A stretch of DNA of 64,000 nucleotides, taken from NCBI GenBank assembly GCA_947452315.1, contig CANGCX010000004.1, positions 17,007 through 81,006 of the forward strand. Reading direction: 5' to 3'. This document shows positions 55,297 through 63,847 of this stretch, piece after piece (the first letter of the stretch is position 1; each line of letters starts with the position of its first letter). The DNA comes from Opitutia bacterium (GTDB taxonomy: Bacteria > Verrucomicrobiota > Verrucomicrobiia > Opitutales > Opitutaceae). The notes beneath the pieces were generated by a model. That model made no database searches. It saw only the letters and a list, made by a program, of their open reading frames with translations, and had not been told where the DNA came from. The translations under genes were made by a program, and so were the position numbers.

Positions 55297-56424
55297 TTAA
55301 CGCAGTTTCAGTGTGCCAAGGCCGACAAGGGCGAAGATCAGGGACAAAACCCAAAATCGCAGAACGACCTTAGTCTCCGGCCAGCCCTTTTTCTGAAAAT
55401 GGTGATGAATCGGAGCCATCAGAAAAAATCGTTTACCCTCACCAGTCGCACTTCGTTTTTTGGTGTATTTAAACACCGACACTTGAATCATGACCGATGC
55501 GGCCTCCCACACGAAGACTCCGCCAACAATTAGCAACGTCAGGGGCTGCTGCACCATAAAAGCCATAATTCCGATCAAACCACCGAGCGCCAGCGAGCCG
55601 GTGTCGCCCATGAAAACTTCGGCCGGGAATGAATTATACCAAAGAAACGCCAGCCCAGCGCCCACCAGCGAACCACAGACCACCGTCAGTTCACCCACAC
55701 CGGCCACATACGGGATCAAAAGATAATCTGAAATAATCACATTGCCGGCGACGTACGCCAAAATGCCGTACACGAGTGACACTGAGATTGTGCAACCGAT
55801 CGCCAGCCCATCCAATCCATCCGTTAGGTTGATCGCGTTACTAAATCCGACGAGCCAAAGGTATATAAAAATAAACAGTGCTGGCAGTCCGAACACCCCA
55901 GTGAACACATAAATCGGATGTTTCACAAACGGCACCCACAGTTCTCTGATTTTTTCCGCGCTTGCGGGGTGCCACAGCAGCGCAACCAACGCGATTACCG
56001 TGACCAATGTCTGCCAAAAAATTTTTTCTCTTGATGAGATACCGTTACGATTTTTGTGCACTACTTTGAGCCAATCATCACGAAAACCGACGGCGGTAAG
56101 TGCCGCATAAACAAATAGCGCGACACCGACCCAAATTTTGGGTTCAGCCCAGAGAACCGAGGACCCAAAAACTGCCGCAAAAATCAGTAGTCCGCCCATT
56201 GTCGGGGTGTTTTTTTTATCAAAACGCTGCGCGAGATCACCCGTCCGGTCGTCGTCGTAGTGCTGGCCGAATTTTAATTTCCGCAATTTTGCAATGAGCC
56301 AAGGCCCGATAATAAAGCCAATCATTGCAGCGGTTACAGTCGCGCCTACGGTACGAAAAGTCAGTGACCGAAATACGCGTAGTGGGCCGTAGAAATCTTC
56401 GAAATTAGCCAGATAACTTAGCAT
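55297..56424 (-). CDS. mraY: Phospho-N-acetylmuramoyl-pentapeptide transferase
   Basis: Makes lipid I from UDP-MurNAc-pentapeptide and undecaprenyl phosphate. 375 residues with about ten membrane segments. KKNTPTMGGLLI, the Asp block VGFRDDWLKVVHKNRNG, NAINLTDGLDGLAIG (catalytic Asp) and FLMAPIHHHFQKKGWPETKV are all present. The start overlaps the murF stop by 7 bp. Confidence 0.98.
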   Translation of the reverse strand: MLSYLANFEDFYGPLRVFRSLTFRTVGATVTAAMIGFIIGPWLIAKLRKLKFGQHYDDDRTGDLAQRFDKKNTPTMGGLLIFAAVFGSSVLWAEPKIWVGVALFVYAALTAVGFRDDWLKVVHKNRNGISSREKIFWQTLVTVIALVALLWHPASAEKIRELWVPFVKHPIYVFTGVFGLPALFIFIYLWLVGFSNAINLTDGLDGLAIGCTISVSLVYGILAYVAGNVIISDYLLIPYVAGVGELTVVCGSLVGAGLAFLWYNSFPAEVFMGDTGSLALGGLIGIMAFMVQQPLTLLIVGGVFVWEAASVMIQVSVFKYTKKRSATGEGKRFFLMAPIHHHFQKKGWPETKVVLRFWVLSLIFALVGLGTLKLR

Positions 56425-57824
56425 GAAACAATAGGGTCTAGGAGTGCGCTGAGAGCAGCCTCCAGTTGATAACGACGACTACCTTTAACAAAAATAGAAC
56501 CACGGAAGCCTGCGATCGCCGCGGCAATGTCTGCATGCGTTGTCACCACCGAAATTTGCGAAGCATTGATTCCCTGCTCGATAGCACCGGCACAAAGTTC
56601 GTCCGCGTAATCACCAATCGTCACAAGTAAATCCTCTGCGCGCAAATCGATCAAACGCCCTAAATCATGATGATAGCGCCCGGCTTGCTCACCTAACTCC
56701 TCCATACCCCCGATCACATAAAGACGTGGTTCGGTTTCAGGTGCCACCGCGCGAAACGTCACCAGTGCATCGCGCATCGAGGCAGGGTTGGCGTTATAGC
56801 AATCAAGATAGAGCAAACAGCCCGAGACTCGCCGCCACTCACCCCGCATCGCAGTCGGCGCATAAGTCTGCAAGCGCTCTTGAATAACCGTAGCGCTGAC
56901 GCCGAGGTATAGTGCTGCGCTGATTGCGAGCGCAGCGTTTTGGGCCATCCCATCAGTCACGCGCCGAAGTGTAAAAGCCGACATCTTACCCTGTCCCCTT
57001 AAGAGCTCAATGTGCGTCGTTTCCGGTGATTGCTTCAGAACAAATCCGATCGAGTTAGCAGGAAATTTCACCCCAGTATCCCGCGTGACTGGTTCCACCT
57101 TGATCTGTGACACTGCCAAGTCTTGAAACGCTGGAAAAGCTGCGCATTGCGCAGGATATATCGCTACGCCTGTAGGTCGCACCGCAGCGGAGAGTCGCGA
57201 TTTCTCCAACGCGACACCGTCAATCGATCCCAATTCTTTGATATGAGCCGCAGCGACCAGTGTGGTGAGAGCGACATCCGGCTCGATCATTGCCGCTAGG
57301 ACGCTCATATCTCCCGGAGCGCTAATGCCGGCTTCAATTACCGCAAATTGATGCCGACTCAGCTCCAAACGTGTAAGAGTAAGAGGTACGCCGAGATGGT
57401 TGTTAAGATTTCCTTCGGTTGCGAGCACGGGGCTAGCTTCCGCGCGAGCTCCAAGCAGTAATGCGAGAAGGTTTTTCGTTGAAGTCTTACCCGCACTGCC
57501 TGTTACACCAATCACTGGGCCAGCGAAGGCGCGCCGATGTTCACGCGCAATTACCTGAAAGGCTGCGAGGGTATCATCGACGATGAGTTGCGGCAGAGCC
57601 ACGTTAAGATTAGGCGATGAGACAATCGCGGCCGAGGCCCCTGCTTGCAGCGCCGTCGCAAGAAAATCATGGCCATCGCGAACTGCGGTTTTAAGCGCGA
57701 CGAAAATTTCACCCGGGCGAACTTGGCGCGTATCGATCGCGAAGCCAGTCAGTCGCGCGGTCGGCGAAACCGTCCAGCGACCGCCGGTCCAACGAGCGAT
57801 TTGGGCTGGATCAAAATGCGGCAT
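56418..57824 (-). CDS. murF: UDP-N-acetylmuramoyl-tripeptide--D-alanyl-D-alanine ligase
   Basis: Adds D-Ala-D-Ala to the peptide stem. About 468 residues: the N-terminal domain with FAIDTRQVRPGEIFVAL, the Mur ligase P-loop GVTGSAGKTSTKNLLA, NNHLGVPLTLTRL, the LYLDCYNANPASM block diagnostic of MurF, and GGMEELGE. It starts at ATG 57824 (sharing one base with the murE stop) or GTG 57827 (GTGA overlap). Confidence 0.97.
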   Translation of the reverse strand: MPHFDPAQIARWTGGRWTVSPTARLTGFAIDTRQVRPGEIFVALKTAVRDGHDFLATALQAGASAAIVSSPNLNVALPQLIVDDTLAAFQVIAREHRRAFAGPVIGVTGSAGKTSTKNLLALLLGARAEASPVLATEGNLNNHLGVPLTLTRLELSRHQFAVIEAGISAPGDMSVLAAMIEPDVALTTLVAAAHIKELGSIDGVALEKSRLSAAVRPTGVAIYPAQCAAFPAFQDLAVSQIKVEPVTRDTGVKFPANSIGFVLKQSPETTHIELLRGQGKMSAFTLRRVTDGMAQNAALAISAALYLGVSATVIQERLQTYAPTAMRGEWRRVSGCLLYLDCYNANPASMRDALVTFRAVAPETEPRLYVIGGMEELGEQAGRYHHDLGRLIDLRAEDLLVTIGDYADELCAGAIEQGINASQISVVTTHADIAAAIAGFRGSIFVKGSRRYQLEAALSALLDPIVSC

Positions 57825-59410
57825 CACAGGCTTGGCGTTTTGTGGCGCAGTAGATCTCGTACGACTTCACGGTCGTCAAAAGGCACAACCGTGGATCCTA
57901 AGTGCTGATAACTTTCGTGGCCCTTACCCGCGATGACCAAGGTATCACCCGGCTTGCAGGCATCAAGTGCGAGGCGGATGGCTCGTCGCCGATCTTCGAT
58001 CCAAGTAAATTTTTCTTGCTGGGTTACACCGGCCTGCATGTCGGTGAAAATTTGCGTGAGCGATTCCTCTTTCGGGTTATCAGCCGTCACCATCGCCAAA
58101 TCGGCGAATTCTTGCACGGTCTCAGCCATGGCCGCCCGTTGCGTACGTTCACGGTTACCCACGCATCCAAAAACCACAAAGAGACGACCGGGCGTCATCG
58201 GTCGCAGCATTCCTAAGGCCGCGCGCAACGAATTTGCGGTGTGAGCATAATCAATTAACACCTCGAATTCCTGCCCTTCCTCAATGCGTTCCATGCGACC
58301 TGGAATGCCCTTGAAGGCGCGCAACTTAGCAAGAAAAACAAATGGATCGCGGCCAAGAGCGTAGGCCGTGGCGATTGCGGCGAGTAAGTTACTTAAATTA
58401 AAACTTCCCACTAAAGGAGACTCGATCTGCATAGCGCCAGCAGGCCAGATGAGTTTGAAGTTCGTATTTTTAAGCGTGTACTCGATATTTTCCGCACGAA
58501 CATGGGCCGTAGGTGTTTGACCATAAGTGAAGGTGCGCACCTCAGAGGGTATCCTCGCCGCTAGCTGGACGCCATGTTGGTCGTCGAGATTGACTACAGC
58601 AACTTTCGGTGCGGCCCCATTCTCACCATTAAACAAACGCGTTTTGACGTCAAAATAGGCAGACGTGGTTGCGTGGTAATCTAGGTGCTCGCTAGAGAGA
58701 TTGGTGAATACTGCTGCCCCGAGGCGGAGTCCATGAACGCGCTGTTGATCGATACCGTGTGAACTGACTTCTACAACGGCTTGTCGGCAACCCGCGTCAC
58801 GCATTTGCGCGAGCATCCCATAAACATCCAGCGACTCGGGCGTGGTACGAAACGATGGGACCGTACGCGCCCCGAGATCATAGTTAATCGTACCCATGAG
58901 CCCGACGCGTTGGTCACCGCTTAAGAAATGTTGGATAAGATGCGATACTGTCGTTTTACCGCTGGTGCCTGTGACCCCGACTACCGACAGATCACGATCG
59001 GGAAATTTGTAGTACCGCTGTGAAACCCGCGCGAGTGAGGCGCGTGCATTGGCTACTTGGATAAAAGTCACCTTTGCGGGTGGATGCGCCGGCATGTTTT
59101 CCGTAACGATGGCTACCGCGCCGCGGCTCATGGCTTCATCGACAAAATGTGCTCCATCCAGACGAAAACCAGGGAGTGCAAAAAAGACATTACCCGGAGC
59201 CACGCGACGACTATCCATTGCCAAGCCCGAGATCGGGCGATCCAAACTTCCCTTGATAGCTAGTATTTCGTCTTCGCCAAAGTAATCGGAAAGTTTGGGC
59301 GCTTTCTTAAAGACGCGATTAAGCGCCAAAGTCTCGCCCCGAGTACGACGTGCCGGACGGGGTGCAAAAGCCGCAATGAGCGCGTGATTGGTTGAAAGAT
59401 AACCGATCAT
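57824..59410 (-). CDS. murE: UDP-N-acetylmuramoyl-tripeptide synthetase MurE
   Basis: Adds the third amino acid to the stem peptide. 528 residues, a little long because of an N-terminal extension (about 40 residues before KLSDYFGEDE). Blocks: MDSRRVAPGNVFFALPG, GVTGTSGKTTVSHLIQHFL, SSHGIDQQRVHGL, and the substrate motif TADNPKEE. A DNP followed by Arg or Lys points to meso-diaminopimelate rather than lysine, as expected for a Gram-negative. The start shares one base with the ftsI stop (TAATG). Confidence 0.96.
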   Translation of the reverse strand: MIGYLSTNHALIAAFAPRPARRTRGETLALNRVFKKAPKLSDYFGEDEILAIKGSLDRPISGLAMDSRRVAPGNVFFALPGFRLDGAHFVDEAMSRGAVAIVTENMPAHPPAKVTFIQVANARASLARVSQRYYKFPDRDLSVVGVTGTSGKTTVSHLIQHFLSGDQRVGLMGTINYDLGARTVPSFRTTPESLDVYGMLAQMRDAGCRQAVVEVSSHGIDQQRVHGLRLGAAVFTNLSSEHLDYHATTSAYFDVKTRLFNGENGAAPKVAVVNLDDQHGVQLAARIPSEVRTFTYGQTPTAHVRAENIEYTLKNTNFKLIWPAGAMQIESPLVGSFNLSNLLAAIATAYALGRDPFVFLAKLRAFKGIPGRMERIEEGQEFEVLIDYAHTANSLRAALGMLRPMTPGRLFVVFGCVGNRERTQRAAMAETVQEFADLAMVTADNPKEESLTQIFTDMQAGVTQQEKFTWIEDRRRAIRLALDACKPGDTLVIAGKGHESYQHLGSTVVPFDDREVVRDLLRHKTPSL

Positions 59411-61392
59411 TAACGGGATCCCTTTAGAGCGAGGCGTGAGGCAGGCCCCTTGGGGCTCGGGGCGACGGGCGAGAGCGGCACCACCGGTTTTATATCAAGA
59501 TGGCGGATAAGTTGTTCCGCGACACGCTTGAATGATGGGGCGGCAACTTTCGCGCCATAAGCTACACCCCCAGGACAATTTTTGTCGGCTCCGTCGACGA
59601 TGACTGAGATCACGAGGCGCGGTTGGCTTGCGGGTAAGAATCCAACAAAAGAAACCACGTGTTCACGTTCGGAGTAACGTCCGTTTACGATTTTTTGAGC
59701 GGTACCCGTTTTTCCAGCGACTTCATAATCTTTGATCGCGGCCTCAGGAGCCGTACCCTCTTTAGATGCGACGCCTTGCAACATCCGCGCCACGGTCTGC
59801 GCGGTACGTTCGGAGACGACCCGATCGCCCTCGCGACGATCAAAGCGATAAACGACTTCTCCAGACGAATCCAACACCTGACGAATGATACTCGGACGCA
59901 ACATGACGCCACCGCTCGCGATCACGGTCATTGCCTGATGCATTTGTAACGGTGTGGCGGCGATGGAGTGTCCCATCGGCATGCGCGTAATCGTGAGTCC
60001 GTCCCATTTCTTGGGCGAGGCCAACATACCTGGGCTTTCAATTCCGAGATTGGGAAATCCTGTGAGCTGGCCGAATCCGAAAGCGCGAGCGTAAGCGTAA
60101 AAACGATCATCGCCCATCGACATCGCAAGTTGCGCCGCACCGCGATTTGAAGAATGAGCCACAATTTCGGCGACGGTCAGGCGATGGTCGAAATGGTGAT
60201 CCTCGCGGGGAAGTTTACGGGTCTTGCCTTGGTACTCGATGGAATCGCTCGTGCAGTCGAAGGTGGAACCGGCGTTAACCAAACCTTCGTTGAGCGCTCC
60301 GGCCACAGCGACGATTTTGAAAACCGAGCCCGGTTCATACATATCAGAGACGGCGATATTACGCATACGCCCCTGCTCTTCTTTGGTGAGCTTATTGTAA
60401 GTATTGAGATCGAAGCTCGGGTAATTACCGAGCGCGAGAATGAAGCCGGTACGTGGGTCACTAACGATGATAGTGGCTTTCTCGGGCGCGTATTTTGAGG
60501 CGATGGCGGCGAGTTCTTCGTCAACGATTTGTTGGACGACGGAATCGATAGAGAGTTTTACACTATAGCCATCCGCAGCGGGAACTTGGCGCGTACGGAA
60601 TTGGGCGAGTTCCTCCCGTTTGCCGTCTTTTTCGGATTCGAGCCAACCGTTGAGACCGTGTAGATAAAAATCGGCGTACCTTTCGATACCGGTGACAGGG
60701 CGCTCTGCGCGGTCCACATAGCCGATGATGTGAGAGGCGATGGAATTATTCGGATAAGCACGTCGATAGACACGCTGACCGATCACACCTTTGATATTAA
60801 GTTGTTTGATCGCGGTAAACGTCGTTTCCGTGATCGAATCGCTCAATTTTGCAAAACGGATGGCGCGATTTCCCGCAGCATCGGGGGCCTCATCTTCGTC
60901 GTCAGAATTTTCTATTTCAGAGTCAATGGATGCGACGGGCGTAGAGGTGTCACTGGGGGTGACGTTAAACGCAAAGTTCGCGGACTTGGACGCAGAGGCT
61001 CCAGTGCGCTCCACATTTTGGGTAGAATTTGCTACAACCGCGGGACGAGTCTTCGTATTGAAAATCCGAGCGAGTTCGCTGGGGTTCATGCCAATCAAGC
61101 CGGCGAGCTGGGGCCACTTCGATTCGTCTTCTTTGCGAAGTGATTGTGGATCGACAGCAAGAATGATGAGGGAACGACTGGTGGCGAGTTTAGCTCCGTT
61201 CGCGTCGAGAATATCGCCGCGCCGACCCGGCAACGGATCAATTTTATAGCGGGCTTGGGAAACGTAACGCAGCAACGCATCGCGATCGAGGACGTGCAAC
61301 CAAACCAGGCGCGCCCCAACACCGACAAAACTCGCCAACACAATGGTGGCGAGGAGGATTTGACGAGGATTGGAAGCGAAGCCTTTGGACAT
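59410..61392 (-). CDS. ftsI: Peptidoglycan transpeptidase FtsI (PBP3-type)
   Basis: Class B penicillin-binding protein for septal cross-linking. 660 residues: an N-terminal membrane segment (ILLATIVLASFVGVGARLVWL), the pedestal domain (GRRGDILDANG), and the transpeptidase domain with Ser356-Val-Phe-Lys, Ser414-Ser-Asn416 and Lys561-Thr-Gly. An insertion of about 60 residues (about 115-175) is Ser/Thr/Asn- then Asp/Glu-rich and probably disordered. There are no C-terminal PASTA domains. It lies 3 bp after ftsL. Confidence 0.96.
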   Translation of the reverse strand: MSKGFASNPRQILLATIVLASFVGVGARLVWLHVLDRDALLRYVSQARYKIDPLPGRRGDILDANGAKLATSRSLIILAVDPQSLRKEDESKWPQLAGLIGMNPSELARIFNTKTRPAVVANSTQNVERTGASASKSANFAFNVTPSDTSTPVASIDSEIENSDDEDEAPDAAGNRAIRFAKLSDSITETTFTAIKQLNIKGVIGQRVYRRAYPNNSIASHIIGYVDRAERPVTGIERYADFYLHGLNGWLESEKDGKREELAQFRTRQVPAADGYSVKLSIDSVVQQIVDEELAAIASKYAPEKATIIVSDPRTGFILALGNYPSFDLNTYNKLTKEEQGRMRNIAVSDMYEPGSVFKIVAVAGALNEGLVNAGSTFDCTSDSIEYQGKTRKLPREDHHFDHRLTVAEIVAHSSNRGAAQLAMSMGDDRFYAYARAFGFGQLTGFPNLGIESPGMLASPKKWDGLTITRMPMGHSIAATPLQMHQAMTVIASGGVMLRPSIIRQVLDSSGEVVYRFDRREGDRVVSERTAQTVARMLQGVASKEGTAPEAAIKDYEVAGKTGTAQKIVNGRYSEREHVVSFVGFLPASQPRLVISVIVDGADKNCPGGVAYGAKVAAPSFKRVAEQLIRHLDIKPVVPLSPVAPSPKGPASRLALKGSR

Positions 61393-61395
61393 GGC

Positions 61396-61773
61396 TTAGT
61401 TACGCGAAGCCAATTTGAAACTGATCGGCATAGGCCGATCGGAAAGCAGACCACGACTGGCTTTGGAGGCGAGACGCATGCCGGCGTTTTCCGTGATGGA
61501 CTGAGCGACGGGCATGACGAGACCAAGGCGCATCGAGACATTACGCTGTTTGAGACGAGCTGGGTCTTGCTCAATTTCGATGGCGGTAGCGGTTTCGTCG
61601 AGGTGGCGATGAAGCTCAGCAAGGCGCGACTCGAGGACCTTATTGGCGTTGGCGGTGAGAGAAATTTGATGACGCATCCACACCGCACCCAGACCGAGCG
61701 AACCGCTGAAGCAGATCGTGCACAGTGTGAAAATGAAGAACTGATTCACAAAAGCGTGGTTGGTCGTACGCAT
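61396..61773 (-). CDS. ftsL: FtsL-like division protein
   Basis: 125 residues with one membrane segment (FFIFTLCTICFSGSLGLGAVWM) and a heptad-type helix after it (ANKVLESRLAELHRHLDETATAIEI), the FtsL/DivIC layout. Sequence identity in this family is always low; the call rests on topology and on the position between rsmH and ftsI. It should form a complex with FtsQ and an FtsB-like partner, not found in this window. Confidence 0.75.
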   Translation of the reverse strand: MRTTNHAFVNQFFIFTLCTICFSGSLGLGAVWMRHQISLTANANKVLESRLAELHRHLDETATAIEIEQDPARLKQRNVSMRLGLVMPVAQSITENAGMRLASKASRGLLSDRPMPISFKLASRN

Positions 61774-61803
61774 GTTTGGATTAGGCGAATGTCGAGGTGG
61801 TAA

Positions 61804-62760
61804 TCAGAGTTTACGTAGCGCGCGGAGTTTGGCGGAGCGGCTGCGAGGATTAGCAGCAAGTTCGTCTTCTGCGGGCGTTACTGGGCGGCGCGTGAGGGGT
61901 TCGGCGTATTTTTTGCGCAGATCCTGCGGGAGAGAATCATGGGCGCCTTCGGGTTGGCCGCATTGACGACGGAAAAATTGTTTAACAGGCCGATCTTCCA
62001 ACGAATGAAAACTGATGACGACGAGCACGCCGCCGGGGGCCAGTTTCGTAAATGCCGCGGGTAAAGCGCGCTCGATGGCGCCGAGTTCGTCATTTACCGC
62101 GATGCGAATACCCTGAAACGAACGTGTCGCGGGATGAACCTTGGAGGTATGGCGATCACGCGGGGGAATGGCCTCAGAGATCAGGCTGGCGAGTGTTGAA
62201 GTGCGGGCTAACGCGCCCGTGGCGCGGGCAGAGATCAGAGCCCGGACGACGCGACGCCAATTTTGTTCTTCGCCATAATCGCGGATCGCGCGCACTAGCA
62301 TCTCCTCCGTCGCGGTCTCGAGCCAGCGACTCGCCGGCACACCGGCGCGAGGATCCATGCGCATATCCGCAGGGGCGTCCTGACGGAACGAAAAACCGCG
62401 CTCACCGTCATCGAGCTGAAAAGAGGAAACCCCGAGGTCAAAAAGGATGCCGTCGAATCCCGTTTCAGGGAGCTCGCCAAGCTGACCAAAATCTCGATCC
62501 ACGAGGGTAAAGCGTTGACCGTACACGGCGGTTAATTCGGCAGCTCGCGGGCCAGCCGCGGGGTCGCGATCCAGCGCGAGGACGTTTACATCTGGCGCCG
62601 CGTCCAGCAGCGCGCGGGTGTGTCCGCCGCCGCCGAAAGTGCAATCCAAGTAACGTCCCGCCGGACGAGGCGACAGAAAGGCCAACGTCTCACGCATGAG
62701 GACGGGTTGATGGCCAGGTTGCATAGGCGCGGGGTAAATTTCAGCGACCGCCGCGGACAT
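61804..62760 (-). CDS. rsmH: 16S rRNA (cytosine1402-N4) methyltransferase
   Basis: 318 residues. [36 protein letters not shown] is the RsmH N-terminus and SAM site; [25 protein letters not shown] and [17 protein letters not shown] are the other signatures. The true start could be ATG 62724, nearer the conserved part. It is the standard second gene of dcw clusters, followed by ftsL after 30 bp. Confidence 0.97.
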   Translation of the reverse strand: MSAAVAEIYPAPMQPGHQPVLMRETLAFLSPRPAGRYLDCTFGGGGHTRALLDAAPDVNVLALDRDPAAGPRAAELTAVYGQRFTLVDRDFGQLGELPETGFDGILFDLGVSSFQLDDGERGFSFRQDAPADMRMDPRAGVPASRWLETATEEMLVRAIRDYGEEQNWRRVVRALISARATGALARTSTLASLISEAIPPRDRHTSKVHPATRSFQGIRIAVNDELGAIERALPAAFTKLAPGGVLVVISFHSLEDRPVKQFFRRQCGQPEGAHDSLPQDLRKKYAEPLTRRPVTPAEDELAANPRSRSAKLRALRKL

Positions 62761-62983
62761 CGGAGGAGGGCCGGAGCCTTTTTAAATTAACCTGATAGAC
62801 CGGACGTAAAATCAGGCCGTTACTCACGCGCGCTCTGACGATCGGCGTAATCGAAGAGCGCAAAGTCGAAGCAGCGCGGAACATGCGAGCCGAAGCGGAA
62901 AGATTGCGCGAGGAGGCAGAGACTCCGACAGCCGCCTTGATTAAGGCGAGACGGGCGGTGGCGATTAAGGGAGAGCGGCGCAT
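62741..62983 (-). CDS. Possible small basic protein between mraZ and rsmH
   Basis: An 80-codon frame starting 5 bp after the mraZ stop and overlapping the rsmH start by 20 bp. The product would be Arg/Ser/Ala-rich and basic with no motif. There is no clear ribosome site. The opposite strand also reads open as a charged helix, so coding status is doubtful. It is listed because it fills the 228-bp gap in an otherwise packed operon. Confidence 0.3.
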   Translation of the reverse strand: MRRSPLIATARLALIKAAVGVSASSRNLSASARMFRAASTLRSSITPIVRARVSNGLILRPVYQVNLKRLRPSSDVRGGR

Positions 62984-62988
62984 GGTCG

Positions 62989-63441
62989 TTAGATCCCGAG
63001 CCGGCGCATAATGTCGCCGAAGTTGTCACCTGCCGTACGCGTCTCGACTTTAGCCCAACGGGCCGGTGCGTAGAGATTGAATTTGGTCAAGGAGCCCACG
63101 AGCACCGCGTCTTTGGCGATTCCGGCATGAGCCAAAAGTTCAGTACCCACTGCGATACGACCCTGTTTATCAAAAGAGAAAGCCTGAGTCTGAGAAAAAA
63201 AGCGGGCTACAAAATCCTGCCCCGCACCATCGCTTAATGCCATCTGCGCGATTTTGGCGTGGAGTTTCTCCACCTCAGCCGGAGGCAAAACAGCGACATA
63301 ACCATCTGGGTGAGGCGTCGCCAAAAAAGCATCACTCTCTTCGTGGGCATGGCGCCAGGCCGAGGGGATCGTCAGCCGACCTTTCTCGTCGAGGGTGTGC
63401 CTAAAAAGGCCGGTATAAAATGCTTTGCCGGGTTGAGCCAT
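62989..63441 (-). CDS. mraZ: Transcriptional regulator MraZ
   Basis: First dcw gene; a double AbrB-fold DNA-binding protein that represses its own operon. 150 residues from ATG 63441 (MAQPGKAFYTGLF); the frame extends 11 codons upstream without likeness. The two repeats show the expected blocks HTLDEKGRLTIPSAWR and FSFDKQGRIAVGTELLAHAGI. The N-terminal FYTGLFRHTLDEKGRL is the MraZ signature. The operator repeats lie immediately upstream. Confidence 0.95.
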   Translation of the reverse strand: MAQPGKAFYTGLFRHTLDEKGRLTIPSAWRHAHEESDAFLATPHPDGYVAVLPPAEVEKLHAKIAQMALSDGAGQDFVARFFSQTQAFSFDKQGRIAVGTELLAHAGIAKDAVLVGSLTKFNLYAPARWAKVETRTAGDNFGDIMRRLGI

Positions 63442-63463
63442 GAGGGTCGGGAGCCGCCAAGCG

Positions 63464-63498
63464 CCCCACAACACCCCATTTCAACCCATTTTCACCCA
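63464..63498 (-). promoter_or_regulatory. MraZ operator: four TGGGN boxes
   Basis: On the minus strand, TGGGT, TGGGT, TGGGG and TGGGG occur with exactly 10-bp periodicity (plus-strand CCCA at 63465, 63475, 63485 and 63495), ending 23 bases before the mraZ ATG. Known MraZ boxes are three or four such repeats with 5-nt spacers. A TTGACC at 63503-63508 just upstream could be the -35 element, placing the boxes over the -10 and start region; no good -10 is seen. Confidence 0.88.
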
Positions 63499-63643
63499 CA
63501 ACGGTCAAGCAAAGATCGTAGAAAATCTCATGATTTTGTTCACAAAAAGTTCACTGCGCACACCTGCGAAGCCCCGTTACGTTTATTTATGGGGCTTCGT
63601 TAGGCTGGGTCCGCTTGATGCCGAGTAGTAGAACGCCCGTGTG
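63499..63643. other. AT-richer spacer upstream of the mraZ operator
   Basis: Expected to carry the dcw promoter, reading minus. It contains a 9-bp inverted repeat, CGAAGCCCC at 63567-63575 with GGGGCTTCG at 63591-63599, and a 15-base AT-rich loop. This could insulate the dcw operon from the gene at the right edge. No coding frame is supported here. Confidence 0.5.
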
Positions 63644-63846
63644 CATCCGCGTCCGCGGTCGAAAACCTATCATCAGTATCCAAGATGACCCCAGTGTGAC
63701 CTGAACACGATCAACGCGTGTGCGTCATTGCCGGGGAAGCGCAGAATGTGCTTCCCCGGATAAATCGGACATGCCCAACGCGTGTCCGTCAGTCCCGGAG
63801 AAGCACAGTGGTGCTATATTCTGATCCGTGACCGCGGGTGCGGGTG
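63644..63846. repeat. 203-bp repeat-rich spacer with inverted ends
   Basis: Bounded by imperfect 17-bp inverted repeats (63644-63660 and 63830-63846, 14 of 17 matching). Inside are two direct copies of a 33-bp unit (63712-63744 and 63776-63808, 28 of 33 matching, period 64). It also holds a perfect 10-bp hairpin, CCGGGGAAGC at 63731-63740 with GCTTCCCCGG at 63750-63759, and a smaller one, CGGACA at 63766 with TGTCCG at 63783. There is no coding frame. It may be a small mobile or extragenic repeat element, or an RNA. Confidence 0.65.
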
Positions 63847-63847
63847 A

